Shown here in pieces: positions 10,797 through 21,963 of a stretch of DNA of 64,000 nucleotides. A program made the position numbers and the translations under genes. Location of the stretch: assembly GCF_000344685.1 (NCBI RefSeq), contig NW_006920411.1, positions 1,266,623-1,330,622 on the forward strand, read 5' to 3'. Position 1 is the first letter of the stretch, and the number at the start of each line of letters is the position of its first letter. The DNA comes from Gloeophyllum trabeum ATCC 11539. Taxonomy: Eukaryota; Basidiomycota; Agaricomycetes; Gloeophyllales; Gloeophyllaceae. Under the pieces are notes generated by a model that searched no databases, was not told the DNA's origin, and was given only the letters and a program-made list of their open reading frames with translations.

Positions 10797-12401
10797 ATGT
10801 CTGTCACGGACATAGTATCTGTCTTTGCAGAGGGCACTTTCGAGGAACAGGTCTGTATAAATCATTCTTCTTGTGGACATACACTGAACAGCCCTTTGCG
10901 TTAGGTGCAAGAGTTAGTGAATTACATTGGACGAGGCCGTTCGGACGAAGATCGGGCAACACTTATTCACCCATTCCAAGATGCACTAAGGACGTCTGAG
11001 AATGATAAGCCACTTGCAGAAGACGTGGAGAAACAGCAGAAGGTTCTATCTATGGTCGTAGTGCAAGTGAAGGGGCTAGGAGACGGCTCGGAGAAAGGTA
11101 AGTCGGACATGGTTTAGGAAATTACCATCCTTACAACATTCTAGAGATCGAGGGCTTCTTCAACCTCCTGTACTCGCATCTCCTGACTGTATATCCCACT
11201 GAATCGACGCAAACGAAGGAGGCTGTCTCGCATCTACTTCAAGTCATCTCCTTGTCTTCCGCAGAGTCCTCAATAAAATATCGAATGTCCGTATCATGTC
11301 CCGTCGGGATCGACACCATATGATCGTTGCGTTTCTGACCAGGAAGCTTCATTAGACTGTCCAATCTCTTCAACGCGCTCCCTCGGCGTTCTCCACTGCG
11401 CCTCCCTGTCTACAGAACTCTCCTAGATATCGCCAGCACCAATGATGAGCTCGAGGTGCTCCAAATTTCACGGGCCGATGTTGAGAAATGGATGCAGGAA
11501 TGGGACGTGACACCGGAGGAGAAGAGTCAATTCCTGAAAAGCATTTCCGATGCATTCTCAAAATCTGGCCAGCCGTGAGTGCATCATGACGCTGGTAGTG
11601 GTCCGCCACCTAATTCATCGCTAATACCGCAGAGAGACCGCCTACCTGTTCACCCTCTCCTATGTACGCTCTTTACCGTCGTCCTCTCCAGAAGCCCAGG
11701 CGGCCGCACTCGAAGCCATCGCTGCTGCTCTCCGTCTACCAATATACAACTTCGACCCCCTTTTCAAACTGGATGCTGTCGTTGCGTCCAAAGAACACGA
11801 ATTGTTCTCCCTTCTCCAAGTTTTCTTGAACGGCGGATTGTCCGAGTATCAGTCTTGGGAGCAAAGTCATCCGGATGCTTTTGAAAGATACAGTGAGTGT
11901 CCGAGAGCTTATGCGCGGTTCCATCGCTAAACTATTTGCGGCTAGACCTCGACAGAGAGCAGCTCGGGAGGAAAATCAGGTTACTGACGTTAGCCTCCCT
12001 TGGCTTTGATAATCTCGGAAAAGATCTGCCTTATACCAAAGTTGCCGAAGTGCTGCAAGTGGACCCCTCACAAGTGGAGAAGTGGGTGATCGACGGTGAG
12101 ATATCTATATAAATTTATTCACGAATATGCGCTGATTGTCATTTCGTCTGAAGTTATCCGTGCTGGTCTGCTCTCCGGTAAATTGTCTCAGACGTCGCAA
12201 ACATTACACATCACGCGATCAACAGCCCGCACATTTGAGCGGGAGCAATGGCAGCTGCTGGAACAGCGGCTGGTCGCATGGAAGGCTGGGTTGGCAAGCG
12301 TCCTGGAAGTTGTTGCCACTGCTCAGAAAAAGAATGCTGCCGACTCGGCGCCCGCCACAAACGGCGTCGACGCGGCGACGCAGGTGCAGGCTGCTGCTTA
12401 A
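10797..12401 (+). CDS. EIF3M: eukaryotic translation initiation factor 3 subunit M
   Basis: Exons: 10797-10850, 10905-11097, 11145-11286, 11356-11574, 11633-11892, 11946-12095, 12154-12401; 421 residues. The PCI-domain part is diagnostic: LPYTKVAEVLQVD followed by VEKWVIDVIRAGLLSGKLSQ and ITRSTARTFEREQWQLLEQRL, which match eIF3m across eukaryotes. The upstream half is helical repeat (LSNLFNALPRRSPLRLPVYR, LFTLSYVRSL). eIF3m belongs to the PCI/MPN octamer of eIF3, which scaffolds the 43S preinitiation complex on the 40S subunit. The first exon encodes only 18 residues; its ATG is the nearest in-frame start. The C-terminus is Ala/Thr-rich and variable. It converges with the DUF2009 gene (145 bases between stops). 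Confidence 0.95.
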
Positions 12402-12546
12402 TGTTAGAAGTTTTACCTGTGTATTTTGGTACTATATCTCGCCTATTGAGGTATAGCGTGGAGGCGCATGCAGATGTGTCTGCTCTGTATAGATCGTAGT
12501 GTAGCATGAAATCCATTGACGACCAGTGCGAAACTAAATTCTATGT

Positions 12547-14768
12547 CTACCAGTCACCGTCGAAACCGGTGAACCCTACACATTCCGGCAAGTCAGACGA
12601 TATCGTGAATAGCAAGACTGCGCGCACGCTTACCTGTCAAGAGGAATACCGGGAAGAATCTTTTCTTCTCTAGAAGTGAGCACCAATTCCACGCGCTCGT
12701 CAACCGGCCATCGATACAGCTACCAGCGTCATAGAAGTTATCCGCTCCTGAGCCGTCGAAGCCGTGTCTGAAAAAATCACCGAGGATTTCTCTACGGCAG
12801 TTGTCAACAGACCCGAACTCATCCTCTATGTACGACCTGATAGCGGGGCGTTCCTCCGCGATCACAGGTATTTGAGACAGGGTATTGCATATAGGCAGGA
12901 GAATGCGGTATATTTGGGAGTATTTGTCTGTATGAAGGTATCGCGGTCAAAATCATGATACGTAAGGCTGCGAAACAGAAGCTTACCGATGAACATCAAC
13001 GCATTTGGTACGTTGTGGTCGCCCATGTGGATTACAGAGGATCCAACCCAGCTTCCTATACTTTTCTGTGCGCGGTTTAGGATGATGTGCATCAAGCGGG
13101 ACGTCTTGGGTGCAGCCTGCACTCGGTTGAGTCCCTGCCCGGTGTCACGCAGTCGGTATGGCACATTTTCTGACAGTAGATCTTGCTCGGCCAACGACCA
13201 CAATTGGAACATATCTGCAAGACAAAATATCAGCAATTTCCAGAATTGCGCAGTGTAATGAGCGTTCCTGCGACTCACCATGCAAGATCTCCCTCCATAA
13301 GGTCAGACTCTGGATGACATACGCATACTGTTTTGCGTGGTCGTGACTCAGCCTGGCACCTCCCTTCCCACTTCGAATGGCTAAGCTCGATTTACTATCC
13401 TTGGCTTGCACAGGATCGAAGTACTGCTTGAGATAGCCAATCATCTTGTCACAGGGATCACGGTTCGTGCGCAGGAAGGCATGGTTGTCGCCGATACTGT
13501 ACAGGCACTGCCGGATGTTCTCCTGGCTGAGACCTTTGCGCTCGAAACGGGACGCGAGGGTCTCTATGGCGCGTTCCTTGGCTTTGATCTCCTTCTGGAT
13601 ATCGCGACGTGAGCGGCCTTCGGAATAGATTTCCATCGTGGCGAGTGTGACGAGAGGATCTCGAAGTAGGTCCAGAGCACCGTATTCTTCGAGTACGCTG
13701 TGCACTGTCTTGATGGGCTTCACGCAGGAGAAATTCAAGAGTTCCTTCACTTCGGGTGTTTGACTATCCTAGACGGTGTATCAGATACATACACTACGCA
13801 ACGGAACATTGAATCTACGTACCTGGAGCAGATAGATGAGCTTCCCATACGTGGTTCGCATCTTGTCAGGATTCATTATCTTGTGCCTCCGCCCAAGTTC
13901 GAATATCTGCTGGTAGAACTCCGAATTCGACTCAAAGTCCCGGTCCTGGAACAGTTCCTGGCCCTGCTTATAGTCCGCAGCGAGCACCAGCCCCGACATG
14001 ACCGCGCACAGCTCGCGGATCTGCTGGACTATGCGTTTTGCCTTGGATAGCCCGAAGCCAATCGTGTCGATCTTGTCGGTGTACTCGCTGACTTGCAGCG
14101 CGGCGTCCAGCAGCCTCAGAAACTTGCGTTCACTCAATGTGAGCCGAAGGGGGATGTACTTTGAGCGTTCCACGAACCATTCCCCGACCTGGGACCCTAC
14201 TTTCGGCTGCGAGCTGAGGACGACGTCAGGAACAGGCGACTCGGGGCACGTTGGGCCCTCTTCAGAGTCTGCACCTTCTGCATCCGCCTGTATGACATGA
14301 TATAGCCAGGAAGCACGAGTCGAGTGAGCACCACGAACCTCTTCGGATGTACTGTCCGAAGGCTTTGCAGAGCCATTCAATGTAGACTTGGCTTTCTTGA
14401 TCGGTGCAGCACCAGAGAGTGCCTTGGTGGCATGCCTCTTCCGGGTGCCTTTCCTGTGTTGTGCCGCGAAGCACACTTCGCAGTAGTCATCTCCGCAGGT
14501 TTCGCACCGTACCTGCGCAGGCTGGTCTTAAGCACTTATAAGCATAGAGCGATAACTGCGCACAATATATGAACGTACCTTCACACTCGACACAGAAGCC
14601 CTCAACCGGCGCCTTTCCAGACGTTTCCTCGTCCCACCCCTCCGCCGGCCCGTCCTTCGCAGTCGGGTGCTCAACATTTTCGTGGTTGGCGCTGAGGATA
14701 TTCTGCAATGAGAACGTCTCCTTTTCTGGAGGGTTGTCGCCGTTGGCGGCAGCGGTCGGCGACGACAT
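12547..14768 (-). CDS. DUF2009 (UPF0652) protein with B-box-like zinc finger
   Basis: Exons (minus): 14768-14579, 14526-13823, 13768-13279, 13214-12987, 12927-12634, 12575-12547; 644 residues. Near residues 59-85 lies a compact zinc-finger, CVEC then CETCGDD-YCEVCF and two downstream His residues (AQHRKGTRKRH), like a B-box. The rest matches the DUF2009/UPF0652 family of fungi and plants: IPLRLTLSERKFLRLLDAAL, ELCAVMSGLVLAADYK, PDKMRTTYGKLIYLLQ, FSCVKPIKTVHSVLEE, MGDHNVPNALMFIDKY and the C-terminal FLLTGFTGFDG. The family has no defined biochemical function that I know of. No membrane segment or signal is seen; a nuclear or cytosolic location is a guess. The final exon encodes ten residues and is supported only by the conserved GFxGFDG ending. 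Confidence 0.88.
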
Positions 14769-15006
14769 CGTGCACCGTGAGCAAGGGCGAGCTGATGCGT
14801 GGTTGGAAGGGAAGAAATGCAGACAACTGACGCAAGGCGCGTGGCGGGGAAAAAGGATGCACGTGACAGGCACAGGCAGGACAATCATGAACACAGCCTC
14901 AAATGAGCCCCTGGCGACCTTCGCAGCAAACCTGGACTCATAGCTGCAACTTGGCCCGGCGTCGGGCGGCACTCCTCGTCGTCGTCGCTATACGCGCCCT
15001 CCATCT

Positions 15007-16512
15007 ATGTTCTCTTTGCCCTTCCCCCCTAGTCCTGCCAGGTGCCGGCGTGCTCTCTTGTGTCTGTTCTTATTTTATCAGTCTCTTAGTGCATCCGCGA
15101 CCTTGACCAACCGGACCATCGACGACGAATACGGCGACGAAGTGACGGGACTCGTGCCGGGCTACTCTCCCGCCGCGGCGTGGAAGCAGGGCTCGACGTG
15201 CACCAGCTGCTACATCCACGCGGACACGAACCAGGCGTACAGAGGCACCTGGCACGATTCCACCCATACCCCCGGAGATGCGGAGCCTCGTATCATAAGC
15301 CTGTCTTTCAATGGTACGCACACTGATTTGCAGCGTCAGCCATTCGGATGTTTTTCTGAAGCGATATGCTGTGATAGGCACGGCGATCTACGCATATTGC
15401 ATCCTCGCCAACACCGTGCAGTACACTACCACCCTAACCAATCTCACTTTCCGGCTGGATGGTCAAGGCGTTGGCAAGAATTTCGTCCACGTGCCGACGA
15501 CAAGTACCGATTTTCAGTATAACGTACCGGTTTATGCGAATGAATCCATCGCGAATGGACAGCATCTTCTGGAAATTGAAGCTACAGGGGATACAAATTC
15601 TTCGCTGGTCTTGTTCGATTATGCGACGTATACGTACGTCCCTCCCCACTCTCTTCCCCAATTCTTGATCTCACAGGCGCCCGCAGGTTTGACTCTGACC
15701 CAGTATTTTCTACAACGTCTTCACAGTCCTCCCAACCCACAGCCAGTTCACCGCCCCCATCAGAGACACGCTCGAGCAAACACTCCAATATCGGCGCTAT
15801 CGTGGGCGGCGTAGTGGGAGGCGTCCTAGGCCTTGCTCTGCTCGTCCTTGGTATCTTCCTCTACTCTAGAAGACGTCATTTCGGTGTGGACGGCATCTCA
15901 AGACGAAGGAATCGAGAGAAAGTCGATCTCGCCGAATCTGACGATGGTTCGGGCGCCTCAAATGGACGGACGCTGGGCACTTTCACGCCTTACACGGCTG
16001 TCAACAATGAATCGTCCAGTGACGCGGTGACGCAGCCATTCCTACTCAGGGATGCAGCGAGCACTAGCACTCGGGTGCCAGGTTCTGACTACGGGTACGG
16101 AGTGGGGACGGGTCATAACGAGGCACCCACGCTGCCCACGGAAGCTGCTTCCGCCGTCGCCGTCGCCGCCACTACCGCTGCTGGACACTCGAGCCGAGCA
16201 CCACGGTCAAAAGCAGCTATGCGTGAAGAAGAGCTCTCACGTCAAATCCGTGAGAGGGAACAGCACGTCGCCGACCTGCAGCGTCGGCGCACACTGACTT
16301 CGCATTCGCCGTCTGCCTCCCAGAGCACGGGGCCGGCGTCTTCCATTGCGCCACCATCTTCGGTCAGCGCTGGTGCTGACTCTGAGATGCGGACGCAGAT
16401 CGAGGCGTTGCAGCAGGAGGTAGAACGGCTGAGAGCGGAGCAGAGGCAGATGCTTTGGGAGATGGACAACGCGCCGCCGCCGGAGTATGAGGAGCGGCGT
16501 CTGGGCACATGA
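15007..16512 (+). CDS. single-pass membrane protein, array copy A, with long coiled-coil tail
   Basis: Exons: 15007-15313, 15378-15633, 15687-16512; 462 residues. An N-terminal signal peptide (about 1-30, hydrophobic LLCLFLFYQSLSAS) precedes an extracellular beta-rich domain with TIDDEYGDEVTG, a CTSC pair, the YRGTWHDST motif and GTAIYAYCI. A Ser/Thr/Pro stalk follows, then one membrane helix at about 223-247 (GAIVGGVVGGVLGLALLVLG) with an RRRH stop-transfer. The cytoplasmic tail (about 215 residues) has two coiled coils, one around EELSRQIREREQHVADLQRRR and one near the C-terminus (MRTQIEALQQEVERLR), and ends PPPEYEERR. Such proteins are numerous and unnamed in Agaricomycetes. The domain looks like a jelly-roll/galactose-binding-like fold, but the ligand is unknown. 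Exon phases equal those of copy B (second exon exactly 256 bases in both), so they are paralogues. Copy A is the most diverged. Confidence 0.85.
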
Positions 16513-16897
16513 GATCCCTGGACTTGCAATCACTTGCGGTATCTGGACTATTTATTTCATGATCTATAGTGACGTGAAGATACTTGTAGTATCGTATGCT
16601 TAGTTAGACTCACCATCATTGCAGCCACGGACCAATCACAGTCAGCCATTGGTAATGAAGTCTTCGCGCACAGCCACGCACGCCGCGGGGATCTGAGATT
16701 CCGGGCTGCGATCTGTTCCTTCGTCTGTGCAACTCGGCTTTTGCGACTCTTTCCGTCCACATCTCTAGTCCACGCCTTCCGTCTCTTGAAGATGTTCGTT
16801 CGTCGCTATCAGGTACAACACATCTGATGCCTCGTGCTGCAGGCGGATGCGCTTTATATACCCAAGTGCATCGTCTCCAGGGGGGTTGCACGCTCCC
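16513..16897. other. upstream region of array copy B
   Basis: The segment 16655-16745 (GCGCACAGCCACGC..., GATCTGAGATTCCGGGCTG..., GTTCCTTCGTCTG) recurs in diverged form at about 21765-21835 before copy D and partly at 18310-18355. It is a duplicated promoter block of the array. A TATA-like TTTATATA occurs at 16853-16860. No coding sequence is seen. Confidence 0.5.
16853..16860 (+). promoter_or_regulatory. TATA-like element of array copy B, conserved in copies C and D
   Basis: TTTATATA lies 38 bases before the chosen ATG at 16898. Equivalent elements stand before copy C (TTATATAT, 20515-20522) and copy D (TTTATATAT, about 21912-21920), at similar distances from the start codons. This conservation across copies supports a real core promoter element; transcription start sites are not known. 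Confidence 0.5.
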
Positions 16898-17916
16898 ATG
16901 GTATCCTGCACGACCCGACCGCGCTGGCGCATAAGCCCCCTCATTCTCTTTGGCTTCGCTTGCCTCACGCTTGTCTCTGGCGGGATAAATTATACCATCG
17001 ATGATCAGTATGGCGACCCCTTCAATGGATTCTATCCCTTGTACACCAGCACGCCTGAGGGGAGATGGTCCCTCGGGCCCGAATGTAGCCGCTGCGACTC
17101 CAAACCCCAGATCGCCTTTGCGCACGACGGCACCTGGCACGACTCGACATTTAATAACGACACAATTCAAGTAGGGTTAGACATCCCCTTCAACGGTATG
17201 TTCTTATTCCTGATCTGCTTCTGCCGCCGAATTCAGCCTCATGGCCCGTTGGTACCCAGGGACTGCTATCTACGTATACTGTATCATGGACAATACAAAT
17301 GGGGATTATACCAGGTTCACCAACCTAAGTTTTGCACTGGATAACCAGCCCGTCGGATCGTATTCCCACATCCCCAACTATGCTTTGCTACCGTTCCAGT
17401 ACAACGTGCTGGTCTACGGAAACGACAAGCTCGAAAACGGTGCTCACAATCTAACTGTAATAGTCGGTGGCAGCGGCAACTCTTCGCTCATCCTCTTTGA
17501 TTACGCTGTATACACGTGAGTGAGACGACTGCTCTCCCGTGTAGTTGTTCTCATATCTACCTGCTTTCAGCTACGAAGGGGAAGCCGCTGGTGGCACTAG
17601 TACTTCTACCCCCCCACCTTCCGCCTCCACCACAGCATCCATCGCCATCACCAAACCTTCGAGTAACGATGCAGTTATCATAGGCAGTGTATTGGGCGGC
17701 GTCCTGCTGCTGTCGGCCACCGCTATGGTCGTCTACATGTGGCATCTGAAGCAAAGTATCAGGCCTGCGAGCTCGATGTGGCGCTTCTCCTTCGTGAAGC
17801 CCCGCCACAGCCGCGGTCATGATGGTTTCAGCATGTCCGAATCGAGACTCAACGCTGGGAAGACTCCGTACTCTAATCCGTTTTGGGGTGGTGCGAAGCG
17901 GCCATGGAAAAAGTGA
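16898..17916 (+). CDS. single-pass membrane protein, array copy B, short tail
   Basis: Exons: 16898-17195, 17260-17515, 17571-17916; 299 residues. I start at 16898, not at the in-frame ATG 51 bases upstream, because copies B and D share ATGGTATCCTGC there and the TATA-like element precedes it. Signal peptide (PLILFGFACLTLVSGG), then the shared extracellular domain: NYTIDDQYGDPFNG, a CSRCDS cysteine pair, DGTWHDSTFNNDTIQ, GTAIYVYCIMDNTNG and LSFALDNQPVGSYSH. A Ser/Thr/Pro linker leads to one helix at about 219-242 (AVIIGSVLGGVLLLSATAMVV) and a short basic tail of about 57 residues, without the coiled coils of copy A. Several NxS/T sites lie outside. It may be a cell-surface sensor or adhesion protein; this is inferred from topology only. 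It is closest to the pseudogene copy C. Confidence 0.85.
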
Positions 17917-18927
17917 GGAGGCTGAGTGCGGGATCAGGCGGCAGTCCGTGACGTCACGATAGGCAAGGACTCGTTGTTTACCCTTAGGCTCAGGCTTGAC
18001 TGGCCGTATATCCGACTGTATTTACAAATAGGAATCTCAACAATATGCCAGTACCTGCTGAATCCTCAAAGGCTGGTGCCGACTACCTGGTATTGCATTG
18101 CTGTAAGTAATGAGGGGGAGCCCTGGCCATGGGGAGCAGAAGGGTAGGGACTCATGCATATGATGCCGTTTATAACCTGAACAGGAATAGAGGTATGCTG
18201 GATTTCTGGATTTTGGTTGGAGGCTGAATATCCATTAACAAGGATATATAATCTGGGGCGTTGCAGCAGGCTGCTGGTGTTACAGTGTTGCGACAGCGTA
18301 TCGCTGCGAATTCGCGCACAGCCACACTGAGATCTGTGCGATCTGTTTGCACGCACCTCTTTCCTTGCGCACCGAGTCCATAAGGCTGGTAGCGCCACCC
18401 TCCGGGCGGCAGAGCCCGCTACCTTGGGATATATGTACAGAAGATTTGAAGCTCATAGTCTCATGTGCTCTGTGTCACTGGTATGAGGGGTGCTTGAGAG
18501 CCAGGAAGCAGAATGGTCTTGCATATCATAATTTCCGGACCAGCGGTCAGACTTAGCCAGCTCCATATTTTCTCTTAGATTTGCTAATTTGACCCCCAAC
18601 AAGCTAGATAAGAGCCTTCCTCGTAATTCACTGGTAGTAACACATTTTTTATGTGCGACCTGTATCGTGTAGAAACTAGTGGCAGTCAATCTCAGCTGTA
18701 TGCAACATGACTATGTATAGTGGTGTATGTACCTAGTAACAATGAATCTAGTATACGCTGTCAGGTACATGAATAATGCAGCGTGAACACGAAACTCATC
18801 TCAGCCGTATGCAACACGACTGACGGAAAGGAAAAGGGGGAAAGGGGAAGGACGCCCGTATATACCCGAGCTCGTTCGTCACAGTGAAGGTGGTGAAGAC
18901 ACTTCTTCACATCGTAAACTCAACATA

Positions 18928-19064
18928 TCACAGGGTAATGTCCGACCAATACTCAATACATAGGAGAGTTGCATGTGTATGACTACATGTAGTCCACATT
19001 ACCAGAGGACCTCCGAAAATACCAATAAATGCCGGTGCAAGACTCAGTGCCCGGGGTGGCAGCT
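18928..19064 (+). repeat. 137-base identical copy, left side of the assembly gap
   Basis: Every base of 18928-19064 equals 19846-19982. The repeat ends exactly where the unknown bases begin, and its partner begins exactly where they end. This is what two contigs look like when their overlapping ends were scaffolded and not merged. Confidence 0.95.
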
Positions 19065-19845
19065 NNNNNNNNNNNNNNNNNNNNNNNNNNNNNNNNNNNN
19101 NNNNNNNNNNNNNNNNNNNNNNNNNNNNNNNNNNNNNNNNNNNNNNNNNNNNNNNNNNNNNNNNNNNNNNNNNNNNNNNNNNNNNNNNNNNNNNNNNNNN
19201 NNNNNNNNNNNNNNNNNNNNNNNNNNNNNNNNNNNNNNNNNNNNNNNNNNNNNNNNNNNNNNNNNNNNNNNNNNNNNNNNNNNNNNNNNNNNNNNNNNNN
19301 NNNNNNNNNNNNNNNNNNNNNNNNNNNNNNNNNNNNNNNNNNNNNNNNNNNNNNNNNNNNNNNNNNNNNNNNNNNNNNNNNNNNNNNNNNNNNNNNNNNN
19401 NNNNNNNNNNNNNNNNNNNNNNNNNNNNNNNNNNNNNNNNNNNNNNNNNNNNNNNNNNNNNNNNNNNNNNNNNNNNNNNNNNNNNNNNNNNNNNNNNNNN
19501 NNNNNNNNNNNNNNNNNNNNNNNNNNNNNNNNNNNNNNNNNNNNNNNNNNNNNNNNNNNNNNNNNNNNNNNNNNNNNNNNNNNNNNNNNNNNNNNNNNNN
19601 NNNNNNNNNNNNNNNNNNNNNNNNNNNNNNNNNNNNNNNNNNNNNNNNNNNNNNNNNNNNNNNNNNNNNNNNNNNNNNNNNNNNNNNNNNNNNNNNNNNN
19701 NNNNNNNNNNNNNNNNNNNNNNNNNNNNNNNNNNNNNNNNNNNNNNNNNNNNNNNNNNNNNNNNNNNNNNNNNNNNNNNNNNNNNNNNNNNNNNNNNNNN
19801 NNNNNNNNNNNNNNNNNNNNNNNNNNNNNNNNNNNNNNNNNNNNN
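19065..19845. other. assembly gap, 781 unknown bases
   Basis: The run is all N and carries no sequence information. Because both flanks are the same 137 bases, the gap is probably artificial and the two contigs probably join directly. Confidence 0.99.
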
Positions 19846-19982
19846 TCACAGGGTAATGTCCGACCAATACTCAATACATAGGAGAGTTGCATGTGTATGA
19901 CTACATGTAGTCCACATTACCAGAGGACCTCCGAAAATACCAATAAATGCCGGTGCAAGACTCAGTGCCCGGGGTGGCAGCT
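19846..19982 (+). repeat. 137-base identical copy, right side of the assembly gap
   Basis: It is identical to 18928-19064. Sequence continues past 19982 into the inverted-repeat element, while the left copy is cut off at that same point by the gap. Confidence 0.95.
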
Positions 19983-20254
19983 GGCCTCCCGTGTCCGGAC
20001 AATCACCGGCATTACTGACATTGACCTTCATCGGTGTCCAGACACCGTCCGGCATCCCCTGCTCAAACCCACCTTTTCTGTTGCACCTGCATCTCACCTC
20101 GGGAGTTGCAGTCTTTAGGGCCGTGCAAAAGATTGTAGGAAAGGGAATTCCCAGCCAATCAGAGCTCGCAAAATTCCCCTTCATACAATGTTTTGCACCC
20201 CCCCCCCTAACGACTGCAACTCCTGCAGTGTCTATCGGTATTTTCGAGGGTCCT
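19924..20254. mobile_element. small inverted-repeat element (MITE-like, non-autonomous)
   Basis: The left end reads AGGACCTCCGAAAATACC and the right end, read on the other strand, AGGACCCTCGAAAATACC, continuing with similarity to a shared TGCA about 30 bases in. A second, inner inverted repeat pairs GGAGTTGCAGTC at 20102-20113 with its exact complement at 20212-20223, and the pairing extends about 50 bases inward, apart from a C-run at 20198-20207. The interior also has a CGGTGTC-CA-GACACCG palindrome. It carries no open reading frame. The element looks like a deletion-derived DNA transposon, probably with a nested insertion in the left arm. I could not fix a target-site duplication. Confidence 0.6.
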
Positions 20255-20550
20255 ATTATCAGCCACATCGCCTCGGATCCAACCATTCGGAGTGCCAATT
20301 CACCAAAAGCGTCTGGATGTGAAAGATATTACATAGTTTGTTGAGGGCAGGTCAGATCTTTGACCGATCTTGCAAAAATGGCGGAGAAAGTGCGAACACA
20401 CTTGGTCGCAAGACCCGCTCCCCAAGGTAGCGGGAATCTCTGACACCTCTAAACCATGTCCACGCATTACCATAATTTCTGGCATATCAGATGTGCAGAT
20501 TTTCATGGACATTCTTATATATGCCAGTGCGTCGTCCACAGGCGAGGGCC

Positions 20551-21632
20551 ATGACATTCTGCATAAAAGGCTGGCGCGTGAGCGACCTTATTCTACTATG
20601 GCTCAGCCAATCCACGCTCGTATCCTGTGGGACGAACTATACCATTGACGACCAATACGGAGACGCCATTCACGGCTTCCATCCTGTATACTCGAGCACG
20701 CCTGCAGGGAAGTGGTCCTTTGGGCCCGAATGCCACCTGCGCATCCAGACCCGAGGCCTTCCAGGCATACCGGGGCACCTGGCACGATTGAACATACATC
20801 AACGATACCATTCAGTTAGACATACCTTCTGACGGTATTACCTTTGTCATTTCGTCGCCGAGGTGAGATGAGACGTGCTCATGAAATTCTTTGCCCAGGC
20901 ACCGTCATCTATGTGTATTGCATTATGGACAATACGAACGGGAATCATGCCAGGTCCACGTACCTTAACTTTGTCCTTGATAACCAGCCGGTTGCCTCGT
21001 ATTCCCACATACCAGACCCACTTGCCGATGGCAATATGAACTCATTCCAGTACAATGTGCTGGTCTACGCGGACGATACGCTCGACAATGGTGCCCACAG
21101 ACTGATGCTAGCCGTCGGTGGGAACGGCACCGATGCGCTCATGCTCTTCGATTATGCTGTGTACAGGTGAGTGGGGCAGCACTGTTACCCCCGCACTTCT
21201 TATTTTTATCTGTTATTAGCTACGCTTCCATCGCTGCTGCGACTCCGTCCGCGCCCTCTACCGCAGGATCTAGTGTCATCACAAGATCGTCGAACAATCT
21301 CGCAATCATCATCGGCAGCGTACTAGACGGTTTCCTCCTGCTGTGTGTCGTCGTTATGGCCTTTCGCGTCTGGCGCCGGACGAGAAGCCTCAACCGTAAC
21401 GGGCTCAGCATGTCGGAAAGACTCGGAGTCGGACCTTGACGCTGGGAAGGCGCCGTACTCTAATCTATCTCAGGGTAGTGTAAAGAGTCCATACAGAAAT
21501 GTGACGCTGAGTCTGAAGCGGTCCTCTGGAGAGAGCGAACGGACTCCTTGCATACCTGTGCATTCAATCATGAATAAGATATGCCGCAGATATGTATTCA
21601 CTAATGTCTGTATATATTACTGTCATTATTGA
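20551..21632 (+). pseudogene. array copy C, decayed membrane-protein paralogue
   Basis: Homologous exons lie at about 20551-20834, 20899-21167 and 21219-21632. It reads like copy B (NYTIDDQYGDAIHGFHPVY, then IYVYCIMDNTNGNHARST, FVLDNQPVASYSHIPD), but is broken. After the codon for Cys in GPEC one extra C shifts the frame, and in the restored frame GTWHD is followed by TGA where copy B has a Ser codon. In the third exon another shift near 21415-21430 separates the frame of the membrane helix (LAIIIGSVLDGFLLLCVVVMA) from that of the conserved tail (DAGKAPYSN). The splice sites and TATA-like element are still good. Two frameshifts and one stop argue against a sequencing error alone. Confidence 0.8.
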
Positions 21633-21963
21633 GCGGAGGGAAAATAAAATACAGCGCTGCTGTTTTTTCTCTGTATAGCAACGCACATCTGCACGGTACT
21701 GTTATACGCTACCCAGGCAAGAAGGACGAATTGGGCAGCTTGTGGCAGGAGCCGCAGGAAGCGTGAAGCTTCCCGCACAGCCACTGCACATGTGCGGATC
21801 TGAGATCTCAGGCTGTTCCTTCGCGTCTGCGTCCGCTGCATCTCTCAACGACTCGGATATGCACTCATCATCATCTCCAGCATCGCAAACGCACAGCATG
21901 GCATGAGAATTTTTATATATGATATATGCAGTGGCATGGTTCCCATGAGAGGCACACACGTTC

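Larger units (their letters stand above)
17917..20550. other. intergenic region within the array, containing an assembly gap
   Basis: No intact gene. At 18160-18350 there is a relic of the array's flanking repeat: GTTTATAACCTG and CCATTAACAAGGATATATAA, close to sequence at 22548-22625, and GCGCACAGCCACACTGAGATCTG, close to the upstream block of B and D. This suggests a lost unit or recombination scar. The unknown bases, their duplicated flanks and an inverted-repeat element are annotated separately. Confidence 0.5.

Noticed and set aside
18973..19892. Open frames of 275-302 codons on both strands across the gap
   Set aside because: They consist almost entirely of unknown residues from the N run; only about 15-30 real codons at each end exist, and these are duplicated contig ends.
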